A DNA stretch of 64,000 bases from NCBI RefSeq assembly GCF_013874595.1, contig NZ_CP059431.1:806001-870000 (forward strand), in the 5' to 3' direction. Below are positions 9,196-17,526 of this stretch, piece by piece. Source of the DNA: Flavobacterium sp. xlx-214 (lineage in GTDB: Bacteria > Bacteroidota > Bacteroidia > Flavobacteriales > Flavobacteriaceae). Made by a program: the position numbers and the translations under genes. Below the pieces are notes generated by a model. It worked only from the letters and a program-made list of their open reading frames with translations, ran no database searches and had not been told where the DNA came from. How positions within the stretch are numbered: position 1 is the first letter of the stretch; every line of letters starts with the position of its first letter.

Positions 9196-9224
9196 AATAT
9201 CTGCAACCAACCGTTGCAGATATT
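9196..9224 (-). promoter_or_regulatory. Strong stem-loop between atpE and atpF
   Basis: Perfect 12-bp stem AATATCTGCAAC / GTTGCAGATATT with a 5-nt loop. It lies just after the atpE stop in the transcript. No T run follows it on the minus strand, so it is more likely an mRNA stabiliser or processing site than a terminator. Confidence 0.7.
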
Positions 9225-9243
9225 TGCTTTTTTGTTCTAGTGA

Positions 9244-9438
9244 CTATTTACCTAAGATTAAAGCACCAAATGCTAAACCTTCTAATAATGCACCAATGAT
9301 AATCATTGCAGTTTGGATTTTTCCAGCAGCTTCTGGTTGACGAGCGATAGCGTCCATAGCTGAAGATCCGATTTTACCTAAACCGTAACCAGCTCCGATC
9401 ACGATTAAACCTGCACCAATAATAGTTGGGATTGTCAT
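9244..9438 (-). CDS. atpE: ATP synthase F0 subunit c
   Basis: 64 aa, two-helix hairpin that forms the proton-driven c-ring. Helix 1 carries the Gly-rich packing face (GAGLIVIGAGYGLGKIG), the polar loop is ARQPEA, and the ion-binding carboxylate is Glu53 (IGALLEGLAFGAL). The residues of the Na+-binding signature are not apparent, so proton coupling is likely. It is unusually short at the N-terminus, without a targeting extension. It lies 55 bp after atpB and is followed by a 12-bp hairpin. Confidence 0.97.
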   Translation of the reverse strand: MTIPTIIGAGLIVIGAGYGLGKIGSSAMDAIARQPEAAGKIQTAMIIIGALLEGLAFGALILGK

Positions 9439-9493
9439 AATAATTGATTTATATATAATTAAACAAAATGTTAATACTCTACTTTAAAATATC

Positions 9494-10672
9494 TTAGTGA
9501 TGATCATCATGCGCATGCTCTTGTACAGCTGAACCTATGAACAATGATGATAACATTGTAAAGATAAATGCTTGTAAGAACGCTACTAAAATTTCTAAGA
9601 AAACTAAGAATGTTGATAATAAAAATGATACTCCTGTTGCACCTGCAGCACCTAATGATTGTTTCATTACGAAAGCTACTGCAATTAACCCCATTACTAC
9701 CGAGTGACCTGCGGTAATGTTTGCAAACAAACGAATTAATAATGAGAATGGTTTTGTGAACATACCTAACACCTCAATTGGTGCTAAAACTATTTTCATT
9801 GGTGCAGGTACACCTGGCATCCAGAAAATGTGTTTCCAATAATCGGCATTTGCAGATATGTTGGTATATAAAAAGGTAAACAATGCTAAACAAACAGTTA
9901 CTGAAATGTTTCCTGTAACGTTTAACCCTAGCGGAGTTAAACCTAAAATATTCAATAAAAATATTAAGAAGAATACCGATAATAAATACGGCATGAATTT
10001 TTTGTACTTTTTGTCGCCAATGTTAGGGCGCGCCATTTCATCGCGTACATAAATAACCAATGGCTCTAAAGCGCGTGCAAAACCTTTTGGTAAATTGTTT
10101 GGCGATGATTTGTAAGTTCTTGCCAATGCTGTAAAACCTAAAAACAATAAGAAAGCAGCTAATAATAAACCTACTACGTTTTTGGTGATTGAAAAATCTA
10201 ATGGTTTTTCATTTGTTGGGTGGTGCTCAGCATCGTACTTAATAGTACCTGCAGCATCGGTCTTATAAATTTTACCGTGGTAATATTTATAATGTTGCCC
10301 ACCATTTTCTACAACTTTACCGTTGTAAACAAAATCTTCAGAAGACATGAATACTTTTAAACCATTATCAATTAAGATTACAGGTAAAGCAAAACCATAG
10401 TGTCTGTGAGCTTCTGCATCTCCGTAAAATGAATAGTAATGATCATCCATTAAGTGATGTTGCACATACTCTTGAACAAATTCTGGAGAACTTGGGTCTT
10501 TTGTTACATGCTCTTCAGCGTGTGCTTCATGTGTTTCATGAACATCATTAGCAACTGCAACTTGCACTGTATCCTGTGTAGGAACCACCGGTGTTTCTGC
10601 ATTAGACACCAAAGGCATCATTGCAAATAAAACCGCTGTTAGCAAATGAAGTGATTTTTTAATAGTCACCAT
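9494..10672 (-). CDS. atpB: ATP synthase F0 subunit a (with Bacteroidetes N-terminal extension)
   Basis: 392 aa, against about 250 in most bacteria. The first ~23 residues look like a cleaved signal peptide (…FAMMPLVSNA). They are followed by a His/Glu-rich periplasmic stretch and a hydrophilic domain to about residue 160, as in other Bacteroidetes. The conserved core then starts with NLPKGFARALEPLVIYVRDEMARPNIG. The essential stator Arg is at about 314 (SLLIRLFANITAGH), and the last helix is QAFIFTMLSSLFIG. It has its own possible -7 box (10711-10718), which would separate it from the genes upstream. Confidence 0.97.
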   Translation of the reverse strand: MVTIKKSLHLLTAVLFAMMPLVSNAETPVVPTQDTVQVAVANDVHETHEAHAEEHVTKDPSSPEFVQEYVQHHLMDDHYYSFYGDAEAHRHYGFALPVILIDNGLKVFMSSEDFVYNGKVVENGGQHYKYYHGKIYKTDAAGTIKYDAEHHPTNEKPLDFSITKNVVGLLLAAFLLFLGFTALARTYKSSPNNLPKGFARALEPLVIYVRDEMARPNIGDKKYKKFMPYLLSVFFLIFLLNILGLTPLGLNVTGNISVTVCLALFTFLYTNISANADYWKHIFWMPGVPAPMKIVLAPIEVLGMFTKPFSLLIRLFANITAGHSVVMGLIAVAFVMKQSLGAAGATGVSFLLSTFLVFLEILVAFLQAFIFTMLSSLFIGSAVQEHAHDDHH

Positions 10673-10710
10673 ACCGTAATTAAATTTTTTTATGGTTCAA
10701 AAATTTTGTG

Positions 10711-10718
10711 CAAAAATA
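10711..10718 (-). promoter_or_regulatory. Possible internal promoter -7 box (TATTTTTG) before atpB
   Basis: Minus-strand TATTTTTG fits TAnnTTTG and lies 38 nt before the atpB start, in a 90-bp gap. No well-spaced -33 TTG was seen. Confidence 0.4.
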
Positions 10719-10762
10719 CAATAAATATCGTTTCCACACAGAAGTAATTCAACTTTTTTTTC

Positions 10763-11170
10763 TTAATTATTTTTTACTGAATACGATTGATTTAAAACAC
10801 GATAGGTTACATAGACATCAAATATCAAAAACAAAAAGAAAACAATTAAGAAATTGTGCTTAAAAAAGTCTGATGTATTGGCTGTTTCTAAGGCTGGGTT
10901 TATTACTAAGTAATTAATAACTACTTTTAATGTTAAGACCCCTAAAAACACATAACCAACATTTTGCGGCATGCTTTTACCAATACCCACCATAGCAAAA
11001 ATCATTACTACAGACAATAATAATTGTAAAGCATAAATTTGCCATAAATGCATGTAAGCGGTATCCCAAAGAACTAAATCTTTTGTAATAGATTGAAGTA
11101 AAAAATGAAGACCAAAGGCAATTAATGCCAATATGGTTAATTGTCCTACAAATGAAAGTGCCTTACCCAT
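10763..11170 (-). CDS. DUF6168-like membrane protein in the atp operon
   Basis: 135 aa with four hydrophobic helices: ~10-26, 43-64, 72-90 and 107-126. It occupies the position where many bacteria have atpI, and proteins of this type (annotated DUF6168, as I recall) are found between atpZ and atpB in flavobacteria. It may help c-ring assembly or cation supply as AtpI does, but that is inference. Its start overlaps the atpZ stop by 8 bp, so the two are probably translationally coupled. Confidence 0.65.
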   Translation of the reverse strand: MGKALSFVGQLTILALIAFGLHFLLQSITKDLVLWDTAYMHLWQIYALQLLLSVVMIFAMVGIGKSMPQNVGYVFLGVLTLKVVINYLVINPALETANTSDFFKHNFLIVFFLFLIFDVYVTYRVLNQSYSVKNN

Positions 11171-11381
11171 TTTTATTTAATTTATTTACTTGGCTAATGA
11201 TTTGATACATTGCTACAAAAATTCCGAGCAAAGTTACACTTTTTGTTCCCCAATCATTGGCAATAACATATTTTTTATCTAACCAATTTCCTACTTTATA
11301 AAACAAATAAATGGTAACACCCATTTGAAAAGGAATACTGGTAAATACCAACCATTTATTTGAATTATTGGGCTTATTCAT
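11163..11381 (-). CDS. atpZ: AtpZ/AtpI-family protein
   Basis: 72 aa with two membrane helices (~10-28 and ~45-63) and the family pattern: an FTSIPFQMGVTIYLFYKVGNWLDKKY helix 1, then GTKSVTLLGIFVAMYQIISQVNKLNK. AtpZ/AtpI proteins act as assembly factors or ion channels for F-type ATP synthase. It starts 3 bp after the sprE stop and overlaps the next gene by 8 bp, tying sprE to the atp operon. Confidence 0.8.
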   Translation of the reverse strand: MNKPNNSNKWLVFTSIPFQMGVTIYLFYKVGNWLDKKYVIANDWGTKSVTLLGIFVAMYQIISQVNKLNKNG

Positions 11382-11384
11382 ACA

Positions 11385-13934
11385 TTATTGTTGGGTGTTT
11401 ACATACTCATCCCAATTCTTTTTAATCAACACCACGCCATAATCATCGGTACTAATTAAAACTGGACTTTGTTTGATGCCGTATTCTTTATCTAGCTCTA
11501 AATACATTTGAGCCGATTTTGCAATATTACCCGATTTTACACCATGCAATACAAAGAAAATGGTATTATCGTTGTACATATCGGCACTAAACACCATACC
11601 TGTATGTCTACGATCGTTTGCATATTGCTCTAGTTTTGTTTTTAATGCAATGCCTTCTTCATTCAACGGATATGGAATTGCATACACCATCTTAATGTTT
11701 TTAGACAAATCACGTTTAAAACTTAATCCTTGTAGCTTAGGCAAATCTTTAGTAATAATACGCTCAGCTTCTTTTCCTTCTTTTGATGTTGGATACGTTA
11801 AAGCTACAAATTCTAATGCTTCTTTATAATGTGTTAAACCACGTAACTTACCAATTGTCATTGCTTTTAAAAGTTCAAACTTACTCACAATTCCATCGCC
11901 AATAATGGTAGGAATCTTAGCATCTAACTCTTGTAATGTTTCATAATAAGCGCCGTTAGCATACAAACGATATACTTTGTTGTACTCATCTGTTGGCGAT
12001 CCTTCTCCGGAAATAACAGCATTAGGATTTAAAGCCACTTGGGTATAGCGCGAGTTAGGGTGATTGGTTTTTAAATCCTCTAACATAGCTTGCGCCTTAG
12101 CAGGATTTATCTTTAAATAAATTTTATACAAATGATATTTTGCAGGTTCTATTAACCCTTGTTCAGGATTGGTTGCTAACAAATGTTCTAATTTGCCCGC
12201 TGCAACTTCATACTCTTCTAAACGATCACTGTACAGCAAACCTAATTGATAATAAGCATTATCACGATCTAATTTCAATCGTTTTAACTCTTCCTCATCT
12301 GTAGGAATTTGCTTTATGTAAAAATCAACATTGTAACGCGCCACATTAGGATCATCAATACTTGCTGTATCATTTGCAGAAGAATCAGGAGCTTGTTGTT
12401 GATTGTTAGAAACCACGCTTGCATTATTACTACTTGCTGCCACCTCAGCCCAACGCCAATTATCTGTTAACTGACGATTGCCCCATTTTTTACTGAAATC
12501 GGTTTTTCCTTGTAAAACGGTATTGGTATTGTAAAAATAAAAGTTAGACGAAGAACCTACACTTGGTGCCATTCCATTACTAGTGGTTTGTTGCGATGAT
12601 GCTTGCTGTGATCTTAAATCGTCTTGTTTTAATTGATCAATAAGTTTTTGAATTTCTGCTTTTCGTTGTGTATCATCCATTGATGCTAAATTCAAAATAC
12701 TATCGTTTCTCTTTGCTAACTGCTCGTATCGAACAATATCAACCAAATTATTACGCTTGCGCTTTACTTGCACATACTCACGAGACATAGGGTTCATGTA
12801 CACCATAGTACTATCGTAATACATACCCGCGGTTTCAAACTGCTTTTTTTGATAGTAGATATTTGCCAGTTTGTTGTAGTTGGCTACTTTAATGTATTCA
12901 TTATTTTTATTGACTTTTAAAGACATGTTGTAGTCTTTAATTGCTTTGTCATCTAACTTATAAGCTTCATGCATTACACCTAATTGATGAAAAATAATAT
13001 CAGAATAAGCTCTGTTTTCTCTATCATTTAATAACGATAAATATTGCTTTACAAATGCAGTGGTATCAATGGCATTAATATCTTGATTGGCAAATTTTTC
13101 TGCATGTGCATTAATAACCAATGCTCTAGAAATTCTTCTGTTATAATCAATTACATCCTGAAAATTCTTTACCGCTTCAGACTTTTGCCCTGTTTTGCTG
13201 TTTAACTGACCTAGAATATAGGTATACCTTGCTTTTTCATCGGTATTAGAAGTAAAATCAATGGCTTGTTTTAAAGGCATACGTGCCGAATCTAAGTGTG
13301 ATAAATTAATATATCCTTGTGCCAATGTAGCATAAGCATCGGCTTTGGTTTGATCTTTTAGTTTGGTATCGTTATCTCTAAGAATTTTTTTAATGTTTTG
13401 TATAGCCATACCATCATACTCTAACTTTAAATTGGTTTTTTCTTTCCAAATTAAAGCATCATAAAACAAATCGCTATCAGGATATTTTAAAATAATGTAG
13501 TTAAACGCTTCTATGGCAGGCACAAAACGCAAGTCTTGGTAACGCGCTTTACCTAGCAACATATAAGCTTCATCAATCTGCGGATTGTGCTCTTTACCCG
13601 CCACATACATAGAATGTTTTTGCGAAGCCTTCACTGCTTTTTCTTCAGCACGTTGAAAGTGAGGACTTTTTTCTACTGCGCCTGTAACAATTAACGCTTT
13701 TTCATCGCGTTGAGTAGGTTCCACAGTAATTACATTAGAAAAATCGTCAACATATTTTTTCTTTAGCTCTTGCACCCCTCTATCATAAGAGGCAGTACCG
13801 TTGTAAAGTATGTTGTATTTTGTATTAGTGGCGTGAAAGCCTTTGTTCATAAAACCCGTTTTTTCGGTAGAACATGCAATGATGACCCAAACTAATATTA
13901 AAACGGCGGCGTATTTTGAGAAAACTGTTTTCAA
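11385..13934 (-). CDS. sprE: T9SS periplasmic lipoprotein PorW/SprE (TPR repeats)
   Basis: 849 aa. A lipoprotein signal (…LILVWVIIAC, Cys21) is followed by STKYNILYNGTASYDRGVQELKK, then many TPR helices (e.g. AYMLLGKARYQDLRFVPAIEAFNYIILKYPDS). An Asn/Gln/Ser-rich linker runs to about 520, then more TPRs. This matches SprE/PorW, needed for type IX secretion and gliding motility. The first codon appears to be TTG: no in-frame ATG lies between the upstream stop and the signal peptide. The same neighbourhood (sprE upstream of atpZ and atpB) is, to my recollection, found in other flavobacteria. Confidence 0.87.
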   Translation of the reverse strand: MKTVFSKYAAVLILVWVIIACSTEKTGFMNKGFHATNTKYNILYNGTASYDRGVQELKKKYVDDFSNVITVEPTQRDEKALIVTGAVEKSPHFQRAEEKAVKASQKHSMYVAGKEHNPQIDEAYMLLGKARYQDLRFVPAIEAFNYIILKYPDSDLFYDALIWKEKTNLKLEYDGMAIQNIKKILRDNDTKLKDQTKADAYATLAQGYINLSHLDSARMPLKQAIDFTSNTDEKARYTYILGQLNSKTGQKSEAVKNFQDVIDYNRRISRALVINAHAEKFANQDINAIDTTAFVKQYLSLLNDRENRAYSDIIFHQLGVMHEAYKLDDKAIKDYNMSLKVNKNNEYIKVANYNKLANIYYQKKQFETAGMYYDSTMVYMNPMSREYVQVKRKRNNLVDIVRYEQLAKRNDSILNLASMDDTQRKAEIQKLIDQLKQDDLRSQQASSQQTTSNGMAPSVGSSSNFYFYNTNTVLQGKTDFSKKWGNRQLTDNWRWAEVAASSNNASVVSNNQQQAPDSSANDTASIDDPNVARYNVDFYIKQIPTDEEELKRLKLDRDNAYYQLGLLYSDRLEEYEVAAGKLEHLLATNPEQGLIEPAKYHLYKIYLKINPAKAQAMLEDLKTNHPNSRYTQVALNPNAVISGEGSPTDEYNKVYRLYANGAYYETLQELDAKIPTIIGDGIVSKFELLKAMTIGKLRGLTHYKEALEFVALTYPTSKEGKEAERIITKDLPKLQGLSFKRDLSKNIKMVYAIPYPLNEEGIALKTKLEQYANDRRHTGMVFSADMYNDNTIFFVLHGVKSGNIAKSAQMYLELDKEYGIKQSPVLISTDDYGVVLIKKNWDEYVNTQQ

Positions 13935-14063
13935 TGGAATGCTTTTTACAATAACTAAAAAATACAGATTTTCGTATAAAAATTTTAGAAAAACTTAACG
14001 TTCTATACTTCAATTGGTAAAAATAAGAAAACAGAACATAACTTTTACAACAATTAGAAATTT

Positions 14064-14096
14064 AAAAAAAATCGCTCCTAATAAAGGAGCGATCTC
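14064..14096 (-). terminator. Orphan terminator-like hairpin upstream of sprE
   Basis: On the minus strand the stem ATCGCTCC / GGAGCGAT is followed by T8. No minus-strand gene lies just upstream that would need it, because the next minus-strand gene (14724-15758) has its own terminator. Confidence 0.65.
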
Positions 14097-14258
14097 TTCT
14101 TCATAGCAAAATGCTAATCAACTTAATCTAACCAAAAACCAATTTATTTTCTAATTTTAAAAAACCCTTGCTCGAATATACTAAAATAATATATCATTTC
14201 ACATTTTTTTAAGAATTATTTTAAATTTTTACTTAAAACGAATAAAAATAAATTGTTT

Positions 14259-14266
14259 TACATTTG
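14259..14266 (+). promoter_or_regulatory. -7 box TACATTTG
   Basis: Matches TAnnTTTG, 17 nt before the ATG at 14284. Confidence 0.5.
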
Positions 14267-14283
14267 TTGCTTAATTTAAAGAA

Positions 14284-14691
14284 ATGAAAAAAGATATTGA
14301 TTTTCCTAAATCAGAGAAGGTTTATTTAGCAGCAATTTCAGAATGGAACGATGATTTTCTGGAAGATAGTTGGTATGTTTATTTAATAAATGATAACAAT
14401 GAACCTTTAGAAATGGCTTTAGTTGTTTCTCGTGCTTACGGAACAATAAATGGCGAGCAACGCAAAACAGGTACTTTTAGACATGCTTTTAACGAAGTAG
14501 CTGCGCATGACAAAATAAAAGTTGAATTGTTAGAAAACAACGTATTACAATTAAACAACGAATTTAAAATCACTTACTTTTTAAACAATAAAATGTACGA
14601 TAAAACATTTACGTTTAAAACAAACACTGTAAATAAAAATGCACTAAGCGATATACCTACAACCGATTTAAGAGGAATTTTGTTAAAATAA
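14284..14691 (+). CDS. Conserved flavobacterial protein of unknown function
   Basis: 135 aa, soluble, no signal or membrane helix. The sequence looks like two beta-rich halves: EKVYLAAISEWNDDFLEDSWYVYLINDNNEPLEMALVVSRAYG and LNNEFKITYFLNNKMYDKTFTFKTN. I recall a flavobacterial family of this size and pattern that databases label phenylalanyl-tRNA synthetase subunit alpha. That label is not supported here: there is no class II synthetase motif. Function unknown. It stands alone, with its own promoter and a bidirectional terminator. Confidence 0.75.
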   Translation: MKKDIDFPKSEKVYLAAISEWNDDFLEDSWYVYLINDNNEPLEMALVVSRAYGTINGEQRKTGTFRHAFNEVAAHDKIKVELLENNVLQLNNEFKITYFLNNKMYDKTFTFKTNTVNKNALSDIPTTDLRGILLK

Positions 14692-14725
14692 AAAAGTCAG
14701 ATTTTAAAATCTGACTTTTTTATTT
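14692..14725. terminator. Bidirectional terminator
   Basis: The stem AAAAAGTCAGATTTT / AAAATCTGACTTTTT has A and T runs on both sides. It serves the convergent genes 14284-14691 and 14724-15758. Confidence 0.85.
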
Positions 14726-15758
14726 ATGCTTCTTTATTTTTCTTATTGGATATTAACGACCAAATAACCGATAAACCTAATACCGAACCAATAATGGTTA
14801 ATGATACCGAAGAATCAAAATGATAATACGGCATGATAATCATTTTCGTACCAATAAAAACTAAGATAATAGCTAAGCCATAATGTAGTTTTGAAAACAT
14901 ATCCATTGAATTTGCTAAAAGGAAATACATAGAACGCAATCCTAAAATAGCAAAAATGTTAGAGGTGTATAATATAAAAGGATCATCTGGTGCAATTGCG
15001 AAAATAGCTGGAATACTATCAACAGCAAAAACCAAATCGGTAATTTCAATTACAGCTAATGCAACAAATAAAGGCGTTACCATTTTTACGCCATTTTGAA
15101 CGATAAAAAAGCTATCGCCATGGAAATCCTTGGTAACTTTAAAAAACTTGTGTACAATACGTACCCCAATGTTTTTAGATAAATCGCTGTTTTCATCATC
15201 GTGATTATCTGATGCCCAAGATTTTATACCTGCAATAATTAAGAAGATACCAAAAACAAATAAAATTACATTTAATTGGCGAGCCTCTCCTGTTTCAGGA
15301 TCAATTCCTAAAAACGGCAAGGTTATGTAAGTTAATTTAATTAACTCAACTCCAGCAAAAATAAAAATCGCTCTAAAGAACAAAGCTCCTAAAATACCCC
15401 AAAACAATACTTTATGCTGAAATTCTTTTGGTATTTTAAAAAACTTAAACACTAAAATAAACACAAAAAGATTATCTACAGATAGTGCTTTTTCAATCCA
15501 ATAAGCTGCTTGGTATTTAGAGAAATTATCGGTTATACCATAAGGCTTATCTAAAACCCAATATACAACCCCACTAAAAACCATTGAAAGGGCAATCCAA
15601 ACAATTGTCCAAGAAAGGGCTTCTTTGTTAGAAATAGAATGACTTTTTTTATTAAAAACACCTAAATCTAATAAAAGCATGATAACAACAGCAATGGCAA
15701 AGCCACCAATTAACCACGGATGGTTTATTAAATGATCGTCTGGTAAATTTGTCTTCAT
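14724..15758 (-). CDS. TerC/Alx-family integral membrane protein
   Basis: 344 aa with about nine membrane helices. The TerC hallmarks are present: the first Asp motif LLLDLGVFNK (~30), ALSVDNLFVFILVFKFFKIP (~92-110) with the acidic/polar helix residues, and the paired motif EITDLVFAVDSIPAIFAIAPDDPFILYTSNIFAILGLRSMYFLLA. Alx/TerC proteins export Mn2+ or help metal loading of secreted enzymes; the substrate cannot be told from sequence. It lies 5 bp downstream of gpsA and is probably co-transcribed. Confidence 0.88.
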   Translation of the reverse strand: MKTNLPDDHLINHPWLIGGFAIAVVIMLLLDLGVFNKKSHSISNKEALSWTIVWIALSMVFSGVVYWVLDKPYGITDNFSKYQAAYWIEKALSVDNLFVFILVFKFFKIPKEFQHKVLFWGILGALFFRAIFIFAGVELIKLTYITLPFLGIDPETGEARQLNVILFVFGIFLIIAGIKSWASDNHDDENSDLSKNIGVRIVHKFFKVTKDFHGDSFFIVQNGVKMVTPLFVALAVIEITDLVFAVDSIPAIFAIAPDDPFILYTSNIFAILGLRSMYFLLANSMDMFSKLHYGLAIILVFIGTKMIIMPYYHFDSSVSLTIIGSVLGLSVIWSLISNKKNKEA

Positions 15759-15763
15759 ATTTC

Positions 15764-16759
15764 TTAATCGAGTTTATCGGTTAGTTTTTTAAACACTCTT
15801 TTAGGCTCTTTATTGTTGTAAAGAATCTCATAAACAGCGTCAATAATAGGTGTTTTGGCTTTTAGCTCTAAATTAATTAAATAAGCACTCTTTGCGGCGT
15901 AATAACCTTCGGCAACCATATTCATTTCCATTTTAGTAGAAATAACGGTATATCCTTTACCAATCATGTTTCCAAACATACGGTTACGTGAAAACAAAGA
16001 ATATCCTGTTACTAATAAATCGCCCAAATAGGCAGAATCATTAATATTGCGTTTTAATTTATGAACTTTTTTAATGAACTTTTTCATTTCGCGAATTGCA
16101 TTGCTCATTAGTAACGCCTGAAAGTTATCGCCATATCCTAAACCATGCGCAATCCCAGCAGCAATAGCATAAATATTTTTTAACATAGCAGCATATTCAG
16201 TTCCAATAACATCGTCTGATGTTTTAGCTTTTATATAATGGCTACGTAGGCTTTTCGCAATAATTTCAGCTTTTTCTAAATCGCCACCCGCAATGGTTAA
16301 GTAAGACAAACGTTCTAAAGCTACTTCTTCTGCATGGCAAGGCCCCGCTAAAACGGCAATGTTTTCTAAAGGAACGTTATAGGTTTCTATAAAATGTTGT
16401 CCTACAATTAAACCTGTTTCAGGAATGATTCCTTTAATAGCCGAAATAATTACTTTTTTCTCTAATGAAACCGTTAGTTTTTGTAATTCGGTTGCTAAAA
16501 AAGCAGAAGGAATGGCAAAAACGATATAATCTGCAAAAGAAATTGCTTCGTTGATATCGCTTGTTAATAAAAGTTGATCGGTATCAAACTCAACCGCACT
16601 TAAATAATTGGGATTGTGCTTGTTTACCTTTAGGTCTTCAATCGCAGTTTCGTTACGCATGTACCACGCAATTTTATTTTCATTGTGGCACAGCATTTTG
16701 GCAATAGCGGTTGCCCAACTACCTCCACCAATTACTGCAAATTTTGGATCGTCAATCAT
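15764..16759 (-). CDS. gpsA: NAD(P)H-dependent glycerol-3-phosphate dehydrogenase
   Basis: 331 aa from the ATG at 16759; the frame extends to a TTG at 16780, but that overlaps the -7 box. GpsA reduces dihydroxyacetone phosphate to sn-glycerol-3-phosphate for phospholipid synthesis. Visible are the dinucleotide motif GGGSWATAIAKM, SAIKGIIPETG, LAGPCHAEEVALERLSYLTIA, the catalytic-region Lys in EYAAMLKNIYAIAAGIAHGLGYGDN, and DLLVTGYSLFSRNRMFG. It is followed by the TerC gene. Confidence 0.95.
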   Translation of the reverse strand: MIDDPKFAVIGGGSWATAIAKMLCHNENKIAWYMRNETAIEDLKVNKHNPNYLSAVEFDTDQLLLTSDINEAISFADYIVFAIPSAFLATELQKLTVSLEKKVIISAIKGIIPETGLIVGQHFIETYNVPLENIAVLAGPCHAEEVALERLSYLTIAGGDLEKAEIIAKSLRSHYIKAKTSDDVIGTEYAAMLKNIYAIAAGIAHGLGYGDNFQALLMSNAIREMKKFIKKVHKLKRNINDSAYLGDLLVTGYSLFSRNRMFGNMIGKGYTVISTKMEMNMVAEGYYAAKSAYLINLELKAKTPIIDAVYEILYNNKEPKRVFKKLTDKLD

Positions 16760-16777
16760 TTCAATATATTTGAACTG

Positions 16778-16785
16778 CAAAAATA
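16778..16785 (-). promoter_or_regulatory. -7 box TATTTTTG of gpsA-terC
   Basis: Matches TAnnTTTG and lies 18 nt before the chosen gpsA ATG, which argues against the upstream TTG start. Confidence 0.5.
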
Positions 16786-16908
16786 ATCTTTTTAACCATT
16801 ATATAATTTATTATTTTGTTAAGCTTCAAAAAAAGACGATTCCGCAACAATAAACAACTACAATCTTACGTTATTCCTATGATTTTTAATTTGATTTTTT
16901 AATAAACT

Positions 16909-16943
16909 GAAAAAGCGACTCCCAATTGGATGTCGCTTTTTTT
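16909..16943 (-). terminator. Terminator of yicC-gmk-nadD
   Basis: The stem AAAAAGCGAC / GTCGCTTTTT flanks a larger loop. It overlaps the nadD stop, with T runs on both strands. Confidence 0.75.
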
Positions 16944-17523
16944 ATTTTTTGTAGAATAAATTATGATCAATGTATTCCCAAACCTTAGTATCAATCATTG
17001 GCTTGATGTTTTTGCCTTCTTTAATACTATTGCGAATAAAAGTAGAAGAAAGCTCTATAATAGGCGCATTAACCTTATGTATTTTGGGATGATTTTTGAA
17101 CTCAACAGGCACCTCATCTTCTGAAATTCGTGGATATACATAAATAGGATACTCGTTTAAAATTACCTCATAATTTTTCCATTTATGTAACGATTTTAAA
17201 TTATCCTCGCCCATAATCAATGAAAACTGATGTTTTGGAAACTTTTCCTTTAAATGCGCTAGTGTATTAACGGTGTAATTAGGCAGCGGTAATTTAAATT
17301 CAATATCACTTGGTATAATTTTATCGTACCCATCTGTTGCCAAATGTACCATGTGTAAACGGTGATAATCTTCTAACAAACCTGCCTTTTTTTTCAGTGG
17401 ATTATGCGGTGTAATCACCATCCAAACCTGATCTAAATCACTATTTTCTACCAAGTGGTTGGCAATAATTAAATGCCCCACGTGTATAGGATTAAATGTG
17501 CCAAAGTACAAGCCTACCTTCAT
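16942..17523 (-). CDS. nadD: Nicotinate-nucleotide adenylyltransferase
   Basis: 193 aa, normal size. It makes nicotinate adenine dinucleotide from NaMN and ATP in NAD synthesis. The nucleotidyltransferase motif GTFNPIHVGH lies at 8-17, with the substrate loop VWMVITPHNPLKKK and the C-terminal ISSTFIR-type signature (here ELSSTFIRNSIKEG). It starts 3 bp after gmk, at the end of the yicC-gmk-nadD operon, a common flavobacterial order. Confidence 0.95.
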   Translation of the reverse strand: MKVGLYFGTFNPIHVGHLIIANHLVENSDLDQVWMVITPHNPLKKKAGLLEDYHRLHMVHLATDGYDKIIPSDIEFKLPLPNYTVNTLAHLKEKFPKHQFSLIMGEDNLKSLHKWKNYEVILNEYPIYVYPRISEDEVPVEFKNHPKIHKVNAPIIELSSTFIRNSIKEGKNIKPMIDTKVWEYIDHNLFYKK

Positions 17524-17526
17524 TTT

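Larger units (their letters stand above)
13935..14283. other. Intergenic region with an orphan hairpin
   Basis: 349 bp between divergent genes. It holds the minus-strand terminator-like hairpin at 14064-14096 and the TACATTTG -7 box for the plus-strand gene. No ORF of note. Confidence 0.6.

Noticed and set aside
5546..10672. Loss of atpD and atpC as a defect
   Set aside because: Bacteroidetes normally encode beta and epsilon in a separate locus, so their absence here is expected.
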